64,000 nt of DNA from Arachidicoccus rhizosphaerae (GTDB lineage: Bacteria > Bacteroidota > Bacteroidia > Chitinophagales > Chitinophagaceae), in assembly GCF_900107765.1 (NCBI RefSeq), contig NZ_FNQY01000015.1, positions 1 to 64,000 of the forward strand, given 5' to 3'. Position 1 is the first letter of the stretch. Every line of letters begins with the position of its first letter. The notes below the pieces were generated by a model that saw nothing but the letters and a program-made list of their open reading frames with translations, made no database searches and had not been told where the DNA came from. This document shows positions 61,516-64,000 of the stretch, in pieces. The position numbers and the translations under genes were made by a program.

Positions 61516-64000
61516 ATGAGCCATAACCAAATGAGGATATTTAAACCAATCATCAGAGCTACTTTCATTAAAAGTCTGCTCCAAACCCCCATTCCATCCA
61601 CCTACAGATTTTGTTATTTAATAACCTACTACATCTGTTTCCTCTATCTTGTTTTATTTTCTTTATCAGGCAATTCACTATTTGCCCAATCCTATTATTT
61701 TCGTCATTATCAGGTCGAGGATGGTCTATCTAATAATACAGTATATTGTTCTGAATTGGATCGTCATGGATTTTTATGGTTAGGGACCAAAGATGGGCTA
61801 GACTGTTTCAATGGGTATAATTTTAAAGAATACAGAAGCGGTGATAGTACAAAAGCGCTCAAAGACAGTTACATCAGAAGTTTATATATAGATACAAGCT
61901 CTCAGCGCGATATCCTATACATTGGTACCAGAATCGGAGTTTTCCGATTTGATCCATTAAAAGAGGAATTTGATTACCTGCTTAAAACAAAGGCAGTCGT
62001 TAATGGTTTAACAAAAGATAATAATGGCAGACTATGGATGATTTCTAATAAAAAGGTCATCTGCCTGGATCTGGAAAAAAGAAAAGTATTGCCAATTGAT
62101 GCCGTCAAACGACTGGAAGCAACCGCTGTATGCAATACACCTGATGGTAACATCTGGATCGCCACTGCCGCAGGAACCATACATAAAATTACCACTCATA
62201 CCACTGGAAATATATCAATTGAAAATCATAATGTTTTTGAAAATAATCCACAATTAGGTCCAAAGTGGATTGAGCGCATTTTTTCTTTACGAAACGGGAA
62301 AATATTGATTGGAACATCAAATTTTGGTGCAAAATTATTCGACCCTGATTCTAATAAGTTAAAATCACTTATTACATACAATAGCGAACATAATGGAATT
62401 TTCGCAAGAGATTTCAAAGAAATCGGAGATTCAGTTATTTGGATGGCCACGGAGTCAGGTATCTATATATATAATATCCAGACAGGAACTTATCAGAATA
62501 TAACGCAAAAGACTGGAGACTCCTATTCTTTAAGTGACAATGCTGTTTATACTCTTACCATAGACAAGGAAGGTGGCGTATGGGCTGGCACATATTCTGG
62601 TGGCTTGAATTATTATGCTCACCCATATAGCAATTTTGAAAAATATTACAGTGGACAACAAACGGATGCAATTTCAGGAAATGTAGTAAGAGAAATAGCA
62701 CAAGATAAATATGGAGATTTATGGATCGGGACAGAGGATGGTGGATTAAACCGAATAAATTCCAGAACCGGGAAAATAAAACGATTCATTGCCACGGGAA
62801 AATCCACTGATATATCCTACCCCAATATCCATGCGCTATTGGCATTTGGAGACACTTTAATAATTGGCACATTCGAGCATGGATTGGATATTATGGATTT
62901 AAGAACTGAAAAAATCGTAGGACATTTCCCGGAAAAGACAAAAACGTCCGATGAGCAATCATCTTTAAAAAGTACTTTTATAGTCAGTCTTTGCAGAACT
63001 CCAGACAAAAATATTTATGTAGGCACAAGACTTGGAATCTACCAATTTTATCCGCATAAGGATGTGAATGGTAGAAATTTTGAACCTATTATACCAGAAC
63101 TTTCAGGTGCATTTATACATACCATGATGTTGGATAGTAAAGACCGGATCTGGATTGGGACAATGGGAAATGGATTATATTGTTATACACCATCAACAGG
63201 CTCTTTACAAAAATTCACGCACGACCCCGACCGTGAAACATCAATAGGAAACAATTGGATTACTTGCACTTACGAAGACAATCTAGGAAGAATATGGATT
63301 GGAACAGAAGGAGGAGGTTTATGCCTACAAAACTTGAACCCGGATAGCACGGATGTATTTAGAAAATTTACTGTTCAAGATGGTATGCCAGCAAATACTG
63401 TTTATAAAATACTTCAAGATGATAAGGGGTTTCTATGGATTAGCACTTCAAGAGGATTGGTTCGCTGGAATCCTTTATTCACTAAAAAAGACATTTATAC
63501 TACTGCAAATGGTCTATTAAGTGATCAATTCAACTACAACTCCGGATTTAAAGACGCATCAGGAAAATTATATTTTGGCTGTGTCAAGGGAATGATTTGT
63601 TTTAATCCAAATAGTTTTTCTGATTCAAAATTCACAGCGCCCCTCTATATTACTTCTGTCCAGGCAGAAGGAAAGGAAATCGCAAACTGGAATAATATTT
63701 TAGAAAATCAATTTCTGGAAGATAAAAATAGGGACAAAACACCGCATTATATTGATATTCCACATAAAAAATCTTCTATTACCATTGAATTTGCGGCATT
63801 GTCCTATACAGCACCAGAAATGATTCAATACCAATATAAATTAGAAGGATTGGATAAAAACTGGACATATCTAAGCAGCAATCGTAAGGTTTATTTCACA
63901 AATCTGTCTCCAGGCGAATATAAATTTAGAGTCAAAGCAACAAATGTCAGTGGAAAATGGAACGATAAAGAGACCACATTATATATTAGAATTTTGCCAA
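61516..64000 (+). CDS. Hybrid two-component-type sensor, N-terminal part (cut by the window end)
   Basis: The frame is open from the ATG at 61516 (second Met at 61531) to the window end, 828 residues so far. A signal or membrane segment lies near residues 35-60 (CFLYLVLFSLSGNSLFAQ). From about residue 65 on come many Reg_prop beta-propeller repeats: VEDGLSNNTVYCSELDRHG, FLWLGTKDGLDCFNG, LWIGTEDGGLNRIN, IWIGTEGGGLCLQ. The last part (about 745-828) is a Y_Y_Y domain (LEGLDKNWTYLSSNRKVYF, SPGEYKFRVKATN). This is the periplasmic sensor half of hybrid two-component systems; histidine kinase, receiver and AraC parts would follow outside the window. It probably senses xylan oligomers and switches on the locus. 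Confidence 0.93.
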   Translation, partial: MSHNQMRIFKPIIRATFIKSLLQTPIPSTYRFCYLITYYICFLYLVLFSLSGNSLFAQSYYFRHYQVEDGLSNNTVYCSELDRHGFLWLGTKDGLDCFNGYNFKEYRSGDSTKALKDSYIRSLYIDTSSQRDILYIGTRIGVFRFDPLKEEFDYLLKTKAVVNGLTKDNNGRLWMISNKKVICLDLEKRKVLPIDAVKRLEATAVCNTPDGNIWIATAAGTIHKITTHTTGNISIENHNVFENNPQLGPKWIERIFSLRNGKILIGTSNFGAKLFDPDSNKLKSLITYNSEHNGIFARDFKEIGDSVIWMATESGIYIYNIQTGTYQNITQKTGDSYSLSDNAVYTLTIDKEGGVWAGTYSGGLNYYAHPYSNFEKYYSGQQTDAISGNVVREIAQDKYGDLWIGTEDGGLNRINSRTGKIKRFIATGKSTDISYPNIHALLAFGDTLIIGTFEHGLDIMDLRTEKIVGHFPEKTKTSDEQSSLKSTFIVSLCRTPDKNIYVGTRLGIYQFYPHKDVNGRNFEPIIPELSGAFIHTMMLDSKDRIWIGTMGNGLYCYTPSTGSLQKFTHDPDRETSIGNNWITCTYEDNLGRIWIGTEGGGLCLQNLNPDSTDVFRKFTVQDGMPANTVYKILQDDKGFLWISTSRGLVRWNPLFTKKDIYTTANGLLSDQFNYNSGFKDASGKLYFGCVKGMICFNPNSFSDSKFTAPLYITSVQAEGKEIANWNNILENQFLEDKNRDKTPHYIDIPHKKSSITIEFAALSYTAPEMIQYQYKLEGLDKNWTYLSSNRKVYFTNLSPGEYKFRVKATNVSGKWNDKETTLYIRILP

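Overview
The window reads as chromosomal DNA of a polysaccharide-degrading member of the Bacteroidota, probably of the Chitinophagaceae/Sphingobacteriales side. The support is AT-rich sequence, two SusC/SusD outer-membrane uptake pairs, sulfatases, a type IX secretion (T9SS) sorting domain, a hybrid two-component-type sensor with Reg_prop repeats, few Shine-Dalgarno sites, and several promoter elements of the Bacteroidota type (TTTG / TAnnTTTG). The genus cannot be fixed from the sequence alone. No rRNA, tRNA or CRISPR array was seen.

Layout. (1) 1-4 kb: the 3' end of an IS30-type transposase, a ROK-family sugar kinase/regulator, an FHS/FucP-type sugar permease and an XRE-type regulator. (2) 5-11 kb: a SusC-SusD-DUF3823 operon on the minus strand, preceded by a terminator-like leader hairpin, a doubtful small ORF and two LacI-operator-like palindromes. 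(3) 12.5-18 kb: a PL22-like oligogalacturonate lyase and two sulfatases, also minus strand. (4) 18.3-19.8 kb: an unrecognised 503-residue protein on the plus strand. (5) 20-25.3 kb: a second SusC-SusD pair ending in a clear terminator. (6) 25.6-30.8 kb: dabB-dabA, a two-gene energy-coupled inorganic carbon uptake system, with a divergent LysR regulator and a perfect palindrome between them. (7) 30.8-35.4 kb: a Sua5-type tRNA modification enzyme, a beta-carbonic-anhydrase-like protein that has lost catalytic residues, a small XRE protein and a degenerate AAA_15-type ATPase. (8) 35.8-39.7 kb: a stress island (DUF2383, DUF4142, DUF892 ferritin-like) with its own terminator. (9) 39.9-42.8 kb: a decay zone holding a WYL regulator pseudogene and an FAD oxidoreductase broken by one TAA. 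(10) 43.4-48 kb: a lipocalin, a large unrecognised protein and a ComA-like phosphosulfolactate synthase. (11) 48.4-64 kb: a xylan-type locus with an FAD oxidoreductase, GH115, sulfatase, GH43 carrying BspA-like repeats and a T9SS signal, a GH5-like lipoprotein and a hybrid sensor running off the window end.

How they fit together. Extracellular enzymes cut complex, probably sulfated and uronic-acid-containing glycans, SusC/D pairs import the oligomers, and the periplasmic sulfatases, lyase and glycosidases finish the work. The MFS permease and ROK protein fit handling of the released sugars. The xylan locus has a sensor but no SusC/D of its own inside the window. The most interesting non-PUL features are the dab operon with its palindrome, the degenerate carbonic-anhydrase-like protein two genes away, and the structured leader of the first susC.
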